Shown here: positions 42,749 to 52,165 of the stretch, one piece after another
Layout of the letters: each line of letters starts with the position of its first letter
Position numbering within the stretch: the stretch's first letter is position 1
Source: Acidobacteriota bacterium
Lineage (GTDB): Bacteria; Acidobacteriota; Terriglobia; Bryobacterales; Bryobacteraceae
Direction of reading: 5' to 3'
Assembly (NCBI GenBank): GCA_016870915.1
Contig: VFZY01000003.1
Coordinates: 1-64,000, forward strand
DNA: 64,000 nucleotides
Translations under genes and position numbers: made by a program
Notes under the pieces: model-generated
Seen by the model: only the letters and a program-made list of their open reading frames with translations
The model's database searches: none
What the model was told of the DNA's origin: nothing

Positions 42749-43545
42749 CGGGCTTCGAATCCGTGAGCGGCCGGGGAGGCCGGAGGCGGCGCGTCTTTGG
42801 CCAGTTCACCGGGTTTGAAGCCGTTGCGGCGCTGGGGGCCGCGGACAATTCGCGGCGAGTGGGTATCGCGCGCAAGCATCTGTTCCATCTGTTGAATCGT
42901 CTCCTCACGCCGGAAGCGGACGTGGCGGCGCATGGCGGCGTCGGCCTGCAGCGGGTCCGTTTCGATGAGCGCGGCCATGAGGGTACCATGCCAGTTGGCG
43001 GGCAGCGGCTCAAAAGCAGTCGCCACGTTGAACAGCCAGTTGAAGACCAGAACGCGGCTGCGCATGATGGCGGTGACCAGTTCGTCGCACTGGCTGCCGC
43101 GGGCGAGCGCCAGGTGGAACTCCATGTGTTCGCGTTCGAAGTCCTGGTTGATTTTCTCCCGCTGGCCAGCGCCCGCCAAGGCGGCGCTTTGGTCCAGCCG
43201 GACGGCGCGTTCCACCATGTCGCGTTTCTCCACGGGACCGGCCAGTTCCGCGAAAAGGCGCGCCGCCTGCGATTCCAGCGCCTCGCGAACCTGATAGTGG
43301 CCGCGGATTTCGGAGCCGGTGGGGATGCGAACCCGTGTACCGACGCGGGGCATGCTCTCGACCAGCCCTTCGTTTTCCAGTTGCTGGAGCGCCTCGGCCA
43401 CGGGGATGAGGCTCATGCCGAACTCACCGGCCAATCGCCGGCGGGAGAGGGGACCGCCCAGCGGGTAGGCTCCCGTGAGGATTCCCTTGCGGATGCGCTC
43501 ATAGGCGGTGGCGCTGAGTGTATCTTGTTGTCTTGCCGTGGCCAT
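42745..43545 (-). CDS. GntR-family regulator with FCD domain
   Basis: About 266 residues. The winged helix is [63 protein letters not shown]; the C-terminal all-helical FCD ligand domain has [19 protein letters not shown], the Asp/His metal-site segment around [12 protein letters not shown] and [23 protein letters not shown]. Such proteins sense organic acids and repress a linked operon; the ATGA overlap with the MFS gene makes that the target. The C-terminal tail (about 30 residues, Pro-rich) is extra. ATG 43545 was taken; a TTG two codons earlier is possible. Confidence 0.92.
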   Translation of the reverse strand: MATARQQDTLSATAYERIRKGILTGAYPLGGPLSRRRLAGEFGMSLIPVAEALQQLENEGLVESMPRVGTRVRIPTGSEIRGHYQVREALESQAARLFAELAGPVEKRDMVERAVRLDQSAALAGAGQREKINQDFEREHMEFHLALARGSQCDELVTAIMRSRVLVFNWLFNVATAFEPLPANWHGTLMAALIETDPLQADAAMRRHVRFRREETIQQMEQMLARDTHSPRIVRGPQRRNGFKPGELAKDAPPPASPAAHGFEAR

Positions 43546-43702
43546 TGTCAACCCGTCACCCCGGCCCCCGTCACCAGTTCATCCATGGAGTAGCGACAAG
43601 TGTATCGCACCGGGCCGCGCTTTGGAAATGATCCGGCCGACGGGGGCGGGGGATGGATGTCTAGAGCCGCGGGGAACGGGTCATTCAATTCTGAAGAAGT
43701 GG

Positions 43703-43786
43703 TGCGGACGAGAGGACTTGAACCTCCACGGGATTGCTCCCGCTAGCACCTCAAGCTAGTGCGTCTGCCAATTCCGCCACGTCCGC
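43703..43786 (-). tRNA. tRNA-Leu (anticodon GAG)
   Basis: The minus strand folds as a class II tRNA: acceptor GCGGACG/CGTCCGC with A discriminator, D arm GGCGGAATTGGCAGACGC, anticodon stem CTAGC-TTGAGGT-GCTAG with anticodon GAG, a variable arm GGGAGCAATCCCG and a T arm with GGTTCAAGTCC. The CCA end is encoded (43700-43702). It lies 14 nt behind secG on the same strand. In E. coli a tRNA-Leu(GAG) gene also follows secG, so this is old synteny. Confidence 0.95.
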
Positions 43787-43800
43787 TTAGGAGTGATGCA

Positions 43801-44244
43801 CTACTTCTTCTGCGCGGGAGCCGCGGGCGCCGGCTGTTGCTGCGGCTGGCCACCCTGAGGTTGCGACCCCTTCTGTTGGTTGAAATCAAGATTGACCGAG
43901 TTCGGATCGGTTGGCTTCGGCGGCAATGTGCTGGGCGCCGCACCGCCCTTGGCCGGAGCCGTGGACGATTTTTCAAGCGCCGAGCCCACCGCGCTGCCAC
44001 CACCGGAACCCGCGTTCCGGGTGGCGAGCACCGACAACCCAAGCGACGTAACCATGAACAGAATGGCCGACGCCGTGGTCGCCTTGGTGAGCACTGTCGC
44101 CGCCGCCCGCGGACCGAACGTGGTCTGCGAACCCATGCCGCCGAACGCACCCGCGATATCCGCCGCCTTGCCGCTCTGCAGCAAGACCACGATGATCAGA
44201 AACAGGCACACCAGCACATGAACGATGGTCAACAGGATCAACAT
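43801..44244 (-). CDS. secG: preprotein translocase subunit SecG
   Basis: 147 residues. Two membrane helices ([29 protein letters not shown] and [19 protein letters not shown]) flank the conserved loop [25 protein letters not shown], as in SecG of other bacteria. It is the small auxiliary subunit of the SecYEG channel. The C-terminal 60 residues form a Pro/Gln/Ala-rich tail longer than in enteric SecG (about 110 residues), typical for acidobacteria. The tRNA-Leu gene follows after 14 nt and is probably processed from the same transcript. Confidence 0.95.
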   Translation of the reverse strand: MLILLTIVHVLVCLFLIIVVLLQSGKAADIAGAFGGMGSQTTFGPRAAATVLTKATTASAILFMVTSLGLSVLATRNAGSGGGSAVGSALEKSSTAPAKGGAAPSTLPPKPTDPNSVNLDFNQQKGSQPQGGQPQQQPAPAAPAQKK

Positions 44245-44304
44245 GATTCAACCTGCCTGGGACGGTGCCTTAAGCAGGCGTGTCCCGACTTTAATGAGTA
44301 TACC

Positions 44305-45477
44305 CTATTTGTAGGCCGAGATGCCCGTGACACGCTCACCAATCACCAGCGTGTGGACATGCTCGGTGCCTTCGTAGGTCTTTACCGTCTCAAGATTGCA
44401 CAGGTGGCGCATCACGGGGTACTCGTCCACGATGCCGTTCGCCCCCAGCAGATCGCGGCTTAGCCGTGCGCACTCCAGCGCCGTGGCCACATTGTTCCGC
44501 TTGAGCATGGAGATGTGCGCCGGCTCCAGCTTGCCCTGGTCCTTGAGCCGCCCGGTGTGGACGGCGAGAAGCTGAGCCTTGGTGATTTCGGTGATCATCC
44601 ACGCCAATTTTTCCTGCACCAGCTGGTGACTGGCGATGGGCTTGCCGTCGAACTGCTTCCGGAGAATGGTGTACTGTCGCGCCGTCTCGTAGCAATCCAT
44701 GGCCGCGCCGACTGCGCCCCAGCCGATGCCGAACCGCGCCTGCGAGAGGCAGCCGAGAGGCCCCTTCAGCCCTTGCGCCCCCGGCAGCATGGCCGATTCC
44801 GGCAGGCGGCAACCGGTCATCGTCAGGCTGGATGTGACCGAGGCGCGCATGGAGAGCTTCCCGTGGATGTCCGAGGCCGCAAACCCCGGCGTGCCCCGTT
44901 CGATGAGGAAGCCGCGAATCCCCTGGTCCGTGCGGGCCCATACCACGGCCACGTCGGCCACGGAGCCGTTTGTGATCCAGGTCTTTTCGCCGTCGATCAC
45001 CCACTCATCGCCCTCGCGGTGCGCCCGGGTCAGCATCCCGGCCGGGTTTGACCCGAATCCGGGCTCCGTGAGGCCGAAACAGCCGGTCGCCGCGCCGGAT
45101 TGCAGCCTGGGCAGCCACCGTTCGCGCTGCTCCGGACTTCCGTACGCCAGGATGGGGTACATCACCAGGGCCCCTTGCACGGAGACGAAGCTGCGGATGC
45201 CGGAGTCGCAGCGTTCCAACTCCTGCATCACCAGGCCGTACTCGACGTTGGACATCCCGGCGCAGCCATAGCCTTCGAGATTCGCGCCCAGGTAGCCCAT
45301 TTTGCCGAGTTCCGGCACGATTTCATGAGGAAAGCGGCCCTCCCGCCAGCATTCGCGAATGATCGGCATCAGGCGGCCCGCCACGAACTGGCGGGTGGAC
45401 TGGCGTACCAGCAGTTCCTCGGGGGTGAACAGGGAGTCGATGTGCAGGTAGTCGACTCCATTGAACGAAACGGCCAT
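44305..45477 (-). CDS. gcdH: glutaryl-CoA dehydrogenase (acyl-CoA dehydrogenase family)
   Basis: 390 residues with the acyl-CoA dehydrogenase signatures GCFGLTEPGFGSNP, EKTWITNGSVADVAVVWART, RYGIGWGA-like (ARFGIGWGAVGAAMDCYETA) and MLKRNNVATALECARLSRDLLGANGI. The catalytic base is Glu369 in TYEGTEHVHTL. Sequence around IRGFLIERGTPGF, IHGKLSMRAS and GLKGPLGCLSQARFGI follows the glutaryl-CoA subgroup, which oxidises and decarboxylates glutaryl-CoA to crotonyl-CoA in lysine/tryptophan breakdown. GGAGG stands 4-8 nt before the ATG. It is divergent from the TPR gene and 60 nt upstream of secG. Confidence 0.92.
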   Translation of the reverse strand: MAVSFNGVDYLHIDSLFTPEELLVRQSTRQFVAGRLMPIIRECWREGRFPHEIVPELGKMGYLGANLEGYGCAGMSNVEYGLVMQELERCDSGIRSFVSVQGALVMYPILAYGSPEQRERWLPRLQSGAATGCFGLTEPGFGSNPAGMLTRAHREGDEWVIDGEKTWITNGSVADVAVVWARTDQGIRGFLIERGTPGFAASDIHGKLSMRASVTSSLTMTGCRLPESAMLPGAQGLKGPLGCLSQARFGIGWGAVGAAMDCYETARQYTILRKQFDGKPIASHQLVQEKLAWMITEITKAQLLAVHTGRLKDQGKLEPAHISMLKRNNVATALECARLSRDLLGANGIVDEYPVMRHLCNLETVKTYEGTEHVHTLVIGERVTGISAYK

Positions 45478-45541
45478 ATACCTCCATCTTATCCTGCGAA
45501 TTTTGCCGGGCCGGGCGCACTCTACTTTATAGGGCTACCCG

Positions 45542-47518
45542 ATGCGATGGATGGCAACGATCTTGGCGGTCTGTGCCGGGGCGCAGACACCCCAGCCGGG
45601 CGAAAGCGAACTCAACCAGGCCTACGCCGAGCTGCGCGCCAAGCGCTACGACCAGGCGATCGCACTGTTTCGCAAGGGGTTAGCCTTGCGGCCGGGCTCG
45701 GCTGCGGTGCGGAAAGATCTGGCGTATACGCTGCTGAAGACAGGAGAAACCGAGGCGGCCCGGGATCAGTTTGGCGACGCCATGCGTCTGGATCCGGGCG
45801 ATATCCACGTGGCTTTGGAGTATGCGTTCCTGTGCCATGAAACGCGGCGCACGGCGGAAGCGAGATCCGTGTTTGCGCGGGTGCGGAGTGCGGCCAAGGC
45901 GGATGCCAAGGCTCGCGAGACGGCAGAAAGGGCGCTTGGGAGCATTGATGGCGAGTTGACGGAAGGGATCGCCCGTTGGCAGGGAGTGGTGGCGCAGTCG
46001 CCCGATAACTTCAGCGCTCACGAGGAGTTGGCCCGATTGGCGGAGCAGCGGGGAGAGAATGGCTTGGCGGCGAAGCATTACCGCCGGGCGTGGTCCTTGC
46101 GGCCGGGCAAGCGGTCTCTTCTGATCGATTTTGCCCGGGTGGAACAGGGTGAGAGCGCGCGGGTGGCGCTGCTTGCGGCTTCCCGAAGCGCGGACTCGCG
46201 ATCCGCCGAAACGGCGCTTGATCTGCTGGGGGACCGGTATCCCTATGTGAGCGAGTTCCGGGCGGCGCTGGCCCTGGAACCACGCAACCTGCTGTTGCGG
46301 CGGGAGTTGGGCTTCCTGCTGCTGGCCCTGAACAACCCGGCGGCGGCGGAGACGGAGTTCCACACGGTGGTGGAACTGGACCCGGGTGATCTGACGGCTG
46401 GGGCGCAGCTGGGCTTCCTCCGTCTGGCGCGCGGGGACCGGGAATCGGCAATTCCCCTGCTCGAAAGGGCCCTGGGGTCGCCGGATGAGGCGCTTCGCGG
46501 GCGTGTCAGAGAGGTGCTTGGGGCGGTGCCTGGAAAGCATGGTGCGCCCAAACGAAACTCGGCGGCCCGGACCATGGCGGACAAGAGCTATGCCGCCGGC
46601 TTCCTGAACGACGCCCTAAGGCAGTACGCCGCGGCGTACGAAGATGATCCGGCGGATTTCGAAGTGATGCTGCGCATGGGCTGGACGCTGAACATGCTGA
46701 AGCGCGATGGCGAGGCGCTGGGCTGGTTTGATAAGGCTCGCCGGAGCCCCGATCAGCGGATCGCCGAGGATGCCGCCCGGGCTTTCCGCAATCTGCGGCC
46801 AGCGCTGGCGCGCGTGAGAACATCCACCTGGATGATGCCTTTCTACTCATCGCGTTGGCGCAACGGGTTCAGCTACGGGCAGGTGAAAACGGAGTTCCGG
46901 ATCGGAAAGCTGCCGCTGCGTCCTTACCTGAGCAGCCGCTTCACGGGTGACACGTTGCGCAGGCGGCGGTTTCCGCAATCGGGCGCGCAGCCTCAGTTTC
47001 TTTCCGAGAATGCCGTTGTTCTGGGCGGGGGCATCGCGACCAACTACTGGAAAGGACTGGTGGGTTGGGCGGAGGCTGGACGGTCGCTAGGCTATCTCGA
47101 TGGCAAGACTCTGCCCGACTATCGCGGCGGCATCGCGTTCGGCAAGGGTTTCGGACGTTTTCTGGGCGGCGAGTCGAACGGAGCGTTCTTCTCGACGAAC
47201 GCGGATTTGGTCTACGTGAGCCGGTTCGACAACGCGGTGCTGCTTTATTCCCAGAATCGCGCCGGGTACACGGTGAACCGCGGGCTGCGGCTGCAAGTTT
47301 ACTGGAACGCCAACTGGACCGGGTCCACGCGGCGCGAATACTGGGCGAACTATGTTGAGACCGGCCCTGGATTCCGTTTCCGCACGGCCAACATGCCGCA
47401 GAATCTCCTCTTCTCGGTGGACTATCTCGCCGGTTTCCACACTCAAACCGCGGGGAATCCGGGCGGGCGCCGTTATTTCGATCTCCGGGCGGGGCTTTGG
47501 TATGCGTTCACACATTAG
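45542..47518 (+). CDS. TPR protein with C-terminal outer-membrane beta-barrel (PgaA/BcsC-like)
   Basis: 658 residues. A short leader (MRWMATILAVCAGAQTP) precedes about nine TPR units (AYAELRAKRYDQAIALFRKGLALRP, AALALEPRNLLLRRELGFLLLALNNPAAAETEFHTVVELDP, ALRQYAAAYEDDPADFEVMLRMGW), up to about residue 420. The last 220 residues are a beta-barrel-like region with alternating aromatic strands (FYSSRWRNGFSYGQVKTEFRIG, YRGGIAFGKGFGRFLGG, VETGPGFRFRTA) ending YFDLRAGLWYAFTH. This architecture is that of exopolysaccharide export porins such as PgaA, PelB and BcsC. Its 3' end overlaps the GHL-like hydrolase gene by 17 nt. Confidence 0.85.
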   Translation: MRWMATILAVCAGAQTPQPGESELNQAYAELRAKRYDQAIALFRKGLALRPGSAAVRKDLAYTLLKTGETEAARDQFGDAMRLDPGDIHVALEYAFLCHETRRTAEARSVFARVRSAAKADAKARETAERALGSIDGELTEGIARWQGVVAQSPDNFSAHEELARLAEQRGENGLAAKHYRRAWSLRPGKRSLLIDFARVEQGESARVALLAASRSADSRSAETALDLLGDRYPYVSEFRAALALEPRNLLLRRELGFLLLALNNPAAAETEFHTVVELDPGDLTAGAQLGFLRLARGDRESAIPLLERALGSPDEALRGRVREVLGAVPGKHGAPKRNSAARTMADKSYAAGFLNDALRQYAAAYEDDPADFEVMLRMGWTLNMLKRDGEALGWFDKARRSPDQRIAEDAARAFRNLRPALARVRTSTWMMPFYSSRWRNGFSYGQVKTEFRIGKLPLRPYLSSRFTGDTLRRRRFPQSGAQPQFLSENAVVLGGGIATNYWKGLVGWAEAGRSLGYLDGKTLPDYRGGIAFGKGFGRFLGGESNGAFFSTNADLVYVSRFDNAVLLYSQNRAGYTVNRGLRLQVYWNANWTGSTRREYWANYVETGPGFRFRTANMPQNLLFSVDYLAGFHTQTAGNPGGRRYFDLRAGLWYAFTH

Positions 47519-49450
47519 CGCGCTGGTTGTGGCGGTTTGGCCCGCCTTGGCGAGCCAGACTTACCGCATTGAGGGCCCGGCGGGGGCATGGCCGGCGATT
47601 CTTGAGTCGCTGGGGCTGGTGGACGCGGGTCAAGCGAAGCCCGATATCACGGTGGGACGCGGTGCGGCGGCGCTGCTGAGGATTGTAGTGGGCGAGGCAC
47701 CGGAGTTTGGCGTTCGGGCAGGTTCGAAGAAGGTTCCGGTGCGCGGGGTTGTGGATCAGCGGATGCCTTCCCTGCAGATTGTCTGGGAGCAGCCGGCCGA
47801 CCTTCCGGTGTTCGAACTGCCCGCGGGGGCCCGCGTGTTTTCGTACGAAAAGCGGTCCCGCGCCCCGCTTCTGGCTGGAATCCCATCACCGCAGGGGCCC
47901 GTGCTCTGGCTGGCCGTGGACCCGGGCAAGCTGGGGTACGAACGGTTCCCTTACCTGCCGCAGGCATTGGCTGACCTGGGCTTTTCGCCGCCGCGGCAGG
48001 CCCGCACGCTTTGGGCGTTCTTCGACTCCTCCTACAGGCTCCACGTGGACGTGGACTACTTTGCGCGGAAGTGGCGGCGCGCGGGGATCGCGGCGCTTCA
48101 TGTGGCCGCGTGGCACTATCATGAGCCGAGCCCGGAGCGCGACGAGTATCTGCGGAAGCTGATCGCAGCTTGCCATCGCCAGGCGATCCAGGTCTACGCT
48201 TGGGTGGAACTGCCCCATGTGAGCGAGGAGTTCTGGCGCCTTCATCCCGAATGGCGCGAGCGCACGGCGCAGTTGACGGACGCCCACCTGGACTGGCGCA
48301 AGCTAATCAACCTGCAAAACCCGGCGGCTCGCGCGGCCGTGAGCCAAGGATTGACGGAGTTAATCGCGCGTTTCGATTGGGACGGCGTCAATCTGGGCGA
48401 GTTGTACTTCGAATCACTCGAAGGTTACGCCAATCCGGCCCGCTTCACTCCCATGAATGGCGATGTGCGGGCGGACTTCCAGAAGAAGCACGGTTTTGAC
48501 CCGCTGGACCTGTTCCAAGGTTCGCGGAAAGGCGACACGGCGGGAATGCGCCAGTTTCTGGAGTATCGCGCCGCGCTGGCCGGGCGGATGCAGGAAGAGT
48601 GGATTGGCGTGGTGGAACTCGCACGGCGCGGGCGGCCGGACCTGGACCTGGTGCTGACCCACATCGACGACCGCTTCGACCCCAACATGCGCGACCTGCT
48701 GGGCGCCGATGCCACGCATGCGCTGCCCCTGTTGGAAAAGTACGATTTCACGTTCCTCATTGAGGATCCGGCGACGGTGTGGCACCTGGGTCCCCAGCGT
48801 TACCCGGAGATCGCCCGCCGGTACCAGCCTCTCACCCGCCGGCCCGAGCGGCTGGCCATCGACATCAATATCGTGGAGCGCTATCAGATCAGGACGTGTA
48901 CCCGACGCGCCAGCAGACGGGCGCCGAACTGTTTCAGTTAACTCACCTGGCGTCGGGTGCCTTTGAACGGGTGGCGTTGTACTTTGAAAACTCGATTTTG
49001 CCGCCGGACTGGGCGCTCCTGCCCGGGTCGATTGCGCCGGGCCGCGTGGTGGGGAATCGGGTGGAAAGTCCGAAGCCGACGGGTGTCGCATGGAAGGGTG
49101 CGGCTCTGGTGGACGGCAAGCCGTGGCCGGTGCAGGACGGGGAGGTGGTATGGCTGCCGGCCGGAAAGCACACGCTGTCACAGGCCCCGGCGGCACCCAC
49201 GGCGCGGCTGCTTGATTTGAACGCCCAACTGATGGGGGCCAGCGTCACACCCGATGGGATGGAGTTTTCCTACCGGAGCCAGGCGGGGGCGTTGGCGCGA
49301 TTGGACAGGCAGCCAGAGGAAGTTCTGGTGGACCAGAAAGCGGTCCTGTTGCCGGTGGAACAGGCGGGCGATGCGTGGGTGCTGCGATTGCCGCGCGGAG
49401 CGCACTCGGCGCGCATGCGGTTCAGTTCAGCGAAGCCACCTGGTAGTTGA
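47502..49450 (+). pseudogene. secreted GHL-type hydrolase-like protein, frameshifted by a 5-bp duplication
   Basis: The first frame gives 479 residues: leader (MRSHISALVVAVWPALA), a beta-rich N-terminal part and a TIM-barrel of the GHL10/PgaB-C-terminal type (RLHVDVDYFARKWRRAGIAA, KLIAACHRQAIQVYAWVELPH, FDWDGVNLGELYFES, LDLVLTHIDDRF). At 48883-48892 ATCAG is duplicated. Removing one copy joins IDINIVERYQ to DVYPTRQQTGAELFQLTHLA in the next frame and yields one 647-codon protein ending at 49450 with a beta-domain (GALARLDRQPEEVLVDQ). So the gene is either inactivated in this genome, read by slippage, or a sequencing error. The tail overlaps the convergent adaptor gene by 29 nt. Confidence 0.75.
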
Positions 49451-50780
49451 GCGCCACTTCCTCGCCGTCCTTGAGACCGGCGGTGACGGCGACTTCCAGA
49501 TCGTTGCCCATGCCCAGCTTGATTTCGCGCTTGTCGAAGCCGCCCTTGGCGTTCTTCACGTAGGCCACCTGCTTGCCGGCCTCTTCGCGCACGGCGGCCT
49601 TGGGGACCTTGAGCACGTTGTCCGACTTATCCACCAGGATCTGGGCCGAGGCCGACAGGTCCGGGATAAACCGTGCGTCAATCTGATCCACGGCGATTTT
49701 CACCGGGATGTTGCGGATGTAGTAGTTCTGCCGGAAGCCGCCGACGGCGAGCGCGCCGATGGAGTGCACCCTGCCGCGATACCTGGCGTCCGGGAAGGCA
49801 TCCAGGAAGATTTCAGCCTGCTGGCCGATGCGGAACAGGCCGCTCTCCGACTGGTTGATGGTGGCTTCGACCATCATGGTCTTGGGGTTGACTACCTTGA
49901 GGATCAACTGGCCGGCGTTCACCTGATCGCCCTGGCCAATCTGGCTGAACTCGCCGCCACGGAAGACCGTCTGGATCACAGCCAGCCCGTCCATGGGAGA
50001 AATGATGTGGAACCGCCGCAGGTCGCCAACGTGACGGTTGCGGTGCCGCGTGTGCCGCTCCATGGTGAAGCCCAGAATCCTGACGTCGGCCTCAATGCCG
50101 CGCTTTTTGTGGTCAATGTCGGCGAGTGAGGCCTTGTACTGCGCCTCCGCCTCTTCCGCCGCGAGCTTGAGCAGTTCCTGGTCGATCGATGTGCGGAGTT
50201 CCGCGGCGCCGGCATCCAGCTTCGCTTTGTCCATTGATGCCTTGTTCTGGCGCACGTTCTGCATCATGTTCTCGACTTCGATATCGAGTTCGGCGCGGCG
50301 CTTCCGCATGTCCGCTTCGGCCTGGCCAATCGTGTCGGCAAGGTCATCCACATGGTCCTGGAGGCTCTGACCGTCGATGAGACCGATCTCCTGGTCCTTC
50401 TTCACCAGCACGCCGGACTTCGCCAATTCGATGAGCACCATCGGGCGATTGCCTTCCGGCCCCATGATGCGGGGCGCGGTGATGTTGTGGAACTCCCGTG
50501 CGGAAGTCTGGCCGGCCACACGCACGGTCCGTTCGATGGTGCCAACGGCCGCCTTGGCGGTCTTCACCAGAAGCGCCTGCGCGGCCTGCTTCTGGGCCAG
50601 TTGGCTCGCCTCCTGCTGCTGCGTCCAGAAGTAGTACGCGCCTGCCGCCATGGCCCCCAGCACCAGCAGGCCGATCAACCGGTTCAGGGTCCTGCGCGGG
50701 GGCGGCGGAGCGACCACCGGCCGCGGCGCCGGGGACTGGGGCTGTACCGGCGAGGGATTCGGATTGATGATTGCCGACAT
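49422..50780 (-). CDS. RND/HlyD-type periplasmic adaptor protein
   Basis: 452 residues. A Pro-rich N-terminus precedes one membrane anchor (LIGLLVLGAMAAGAYYFWTQ), a first beta-barrel/lipoyl half (VKTAKAAVGTIERTVRVAG, LIELAKSGVLVKKDQEIGLIDG), a long alpha-hairpin (about 140-240, DTIGQAEADMRKRRAELDIEVENMM) and the returning lipoyl half (FHIISPMDGLAVIQTVFRGGEFSQIGQGDQVNAG) with beta-barrel and membrane-proximal domains (TINQSESGLFRIGQQAEIFLDAFPD). Such proteins bridge an inner-membrane pump or ABC transporter and an outer-membrane channel. No pump gene is next to it. The gene is convergent with the GHL gene. Confidence 0.9.
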   Translation of the reverse strand: MSAIINPNPSPVQPQSPAPRPVVAPPPPRRTLNRLIGLLVLGAMAAGAYYFWTQQQEASQLAQKQAAQALLVKTAKAAVGTIERTVRVAGQTSAREFHNITAPRIMGPEGNRPMVLIELAKSGVLVKKDQEIGLIDGQSLQDHVDDLADTIGQAEADMRKRRAELDIEVENMMQNVRQNKASMDKAKLDAGAAELRTSIDQELLKLAAEEAEAQYKASLADIDHKKRGIEADVRILGFTMERHTRHRNRHVGDLRRFHIISPMDGLAVIQTVFRGGEFSQIGQGDQVNAGQLILKVVNPKTMMVEATINQSESGLFRIGQQAEIFLDAFPDARYRGRVHSIGALAVGGFRQNYYIRNIPVKIAVDQIDARFIPDLSASAQILVDKSDNVLKVPKAAVREEAGKQVAYVKNAKGGFDKREIKLGMGNDLEVAVTAGLKDGEEVALNYQVASLN

Positions 50781-50897
50781 TCGATTACACCTCTGGCTCA
50801 GGTTCCATCTTCTCCAGCATACAAGAACCCATTGGTAAAGGCGACGGTATTGACTGGCAGGTTACGCCCCGGCCTGAACATCCGCTATACTCCCTGC

Positions 50898-52154
50898 TTG
50901 CCCCCGTCTCCACGCATCTGGCAGGACCCCAAATGGCTGAGCCTAGCCGCCGCCTTCTTCGGCTTCCTGCTGGACGCCATGGACGTTCTGTTGTACGTCT
51001 TCGCCATTCAGACGTTAAAGACGGAATTCGGGCTCACCAACGCCCAGGCGGGCCTGGCCAGCGCGGCCACGATGGTGGCCTCGTCGCTGGGGGGTGTGGT
51101 GGCGGGTATTGCCTCGGACCGGATTGGCCGCAGGCGCACGCTGATCTACACGATTCTGATCTACTCGGCCGGTTCGGGCGGCACGGCGCTGGCGAACGGC
51201 CTGGCCGGGCTGATCTTCTGGCGGGCCATTGTGGGGATCGGATTGGGCGGGGAGTGGTCGGCAGGGGCCACGCTGGTGGCCGAAACCTGGCCCAGCCACC
51301 TGCGGGCGCGGGCGGTATCGTTCATGCAGTCGGCGTGGGCGTTCGGATACATGGCGGCGGCGGGGCTGGCGGCCTGGATCCTGCCGCGCTGGGGGTGGCG
51401 TTGGCTCTTCCTGGCCGGCGTGCTTCCAGCGCTCCTGACGCTGCTGATCCGGGCGAAGGTGCCTGAGCCGGAGATCTGGCGTCGCCGCGCGGGTCCGGCC
51501 GCTTCCTGGACCGGCTTGTTCGCGCCGGCACTGCGGAGCCGGACGTTGTTTTCGACGGCGCTGGCAACGGCCGTGCTGTTTGGCTACTGGGGCCTGTTCA
51601 CGTGGCTTCCCGGGTTCCTGTCGGCTCCGCGAGAGGCGGGTGGCGCGGGGTTCGATATCGTGAAGACCAGCGGCTGGATCGTAGCCATGCAGTGCGGCAC
51701 CTTCTTCGGCTACAACACGTTCGGCTGGCTGGCGGACCGTTTCGGGCGCCGCCCGGCCTTCTGCTGGTACATGATTGCGGCGGCAACGCTCACGCCGCTC
51801 TACGGCACACTGCCCCTGTGGGCCGGCGAGGGGGCCGCCACCGGATTGCTGCTGCTGGGGCCTTTGATCGGCTTTTTCGGCACAGGTTACTTTTCGATTT
51901 TCGGGGCGATGCTCGCCGAGTTGTATCCCACCAACATCCGGGGCGCGGGGCAGGGGTTCGCTTACAACGCCGGCCGGGGGCTGGCGGCGTCGGCACCGTA
52001 TCTGGTGGGAGCGGTGGCGGACCGCAGCGGCCTTGGGCTGGCGTTGACGCTCAACGCGGCGTTCTTCCTGATTGCCGCGGCGCTGGTGTTCCGGCTGCCG
52101 GAAACCAGGGCCACAGACCTGGAGACGGTAGACGGGGAGACCGTGGCGTCCTAG
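50898..52154 (+). CDS. MFS transporter (sugar/aromatic acid type)
   Basis: 418 residues with 12 membrane segments. Marks are FFGFLLDAMDVLLYVFAIQTL (TM1, Asp-containing, as in the metabolite/H+ symporter group), ASDRIGRRRTLIYTILIYS, GIGLGGEWSAGATLVAETWPSHLRARAVSFMQSAWAFG (the GIGLGGEW signature of aromatic-acid and sialate transporters) and ADRFGRRPAFCWYM. The start is uncertain: TTG 50898 gives the expected N-terminus and has TATACT 6 nt before it (50886-50891), but no ATG precedes TM1 in frame. It is divergent from the periplasmic adaptor gene, whose function is probably unrelated. Confidence 0.88.
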   Translation: MPPSPRIWQDPKWLSLAAAFFGFLLDAMDVLLYVFAIQTLKTEFGLTNAQAGLASAATMVASSLGGVVAGIASDRIGRRRTLIYTILIYSAGSGGTALANGLAGLIFWRAIVGIGLGGEWSAGATLVAETWPSHLRARAVSFMQSAWAFGYMAAAGLAAWILPRWGWRWLFLAGVLPALLTLLIRAKVPEPEIWRRRAGPAASWTGLFAPALRSRTLFSTALATAVLFGYWGLFTWLPGFLSAPREAGGAGFDIVKTSGWIVAMQCGTFFGYNTFGWLADRFGRRPAFCWYMIAAATLTPLYGTLPLWAGEGAATGLLLLGPLIGFFGTGYFSIFGAMLAELYPTNIRGAGQGFAYNAGRGLAASAPYLVGAVADRSGLGLALTLNAAFFLIAAALVFRLPETRATDLETVDGETVAS

Positions 52155-52165
52155 GCAAGAGCCGG

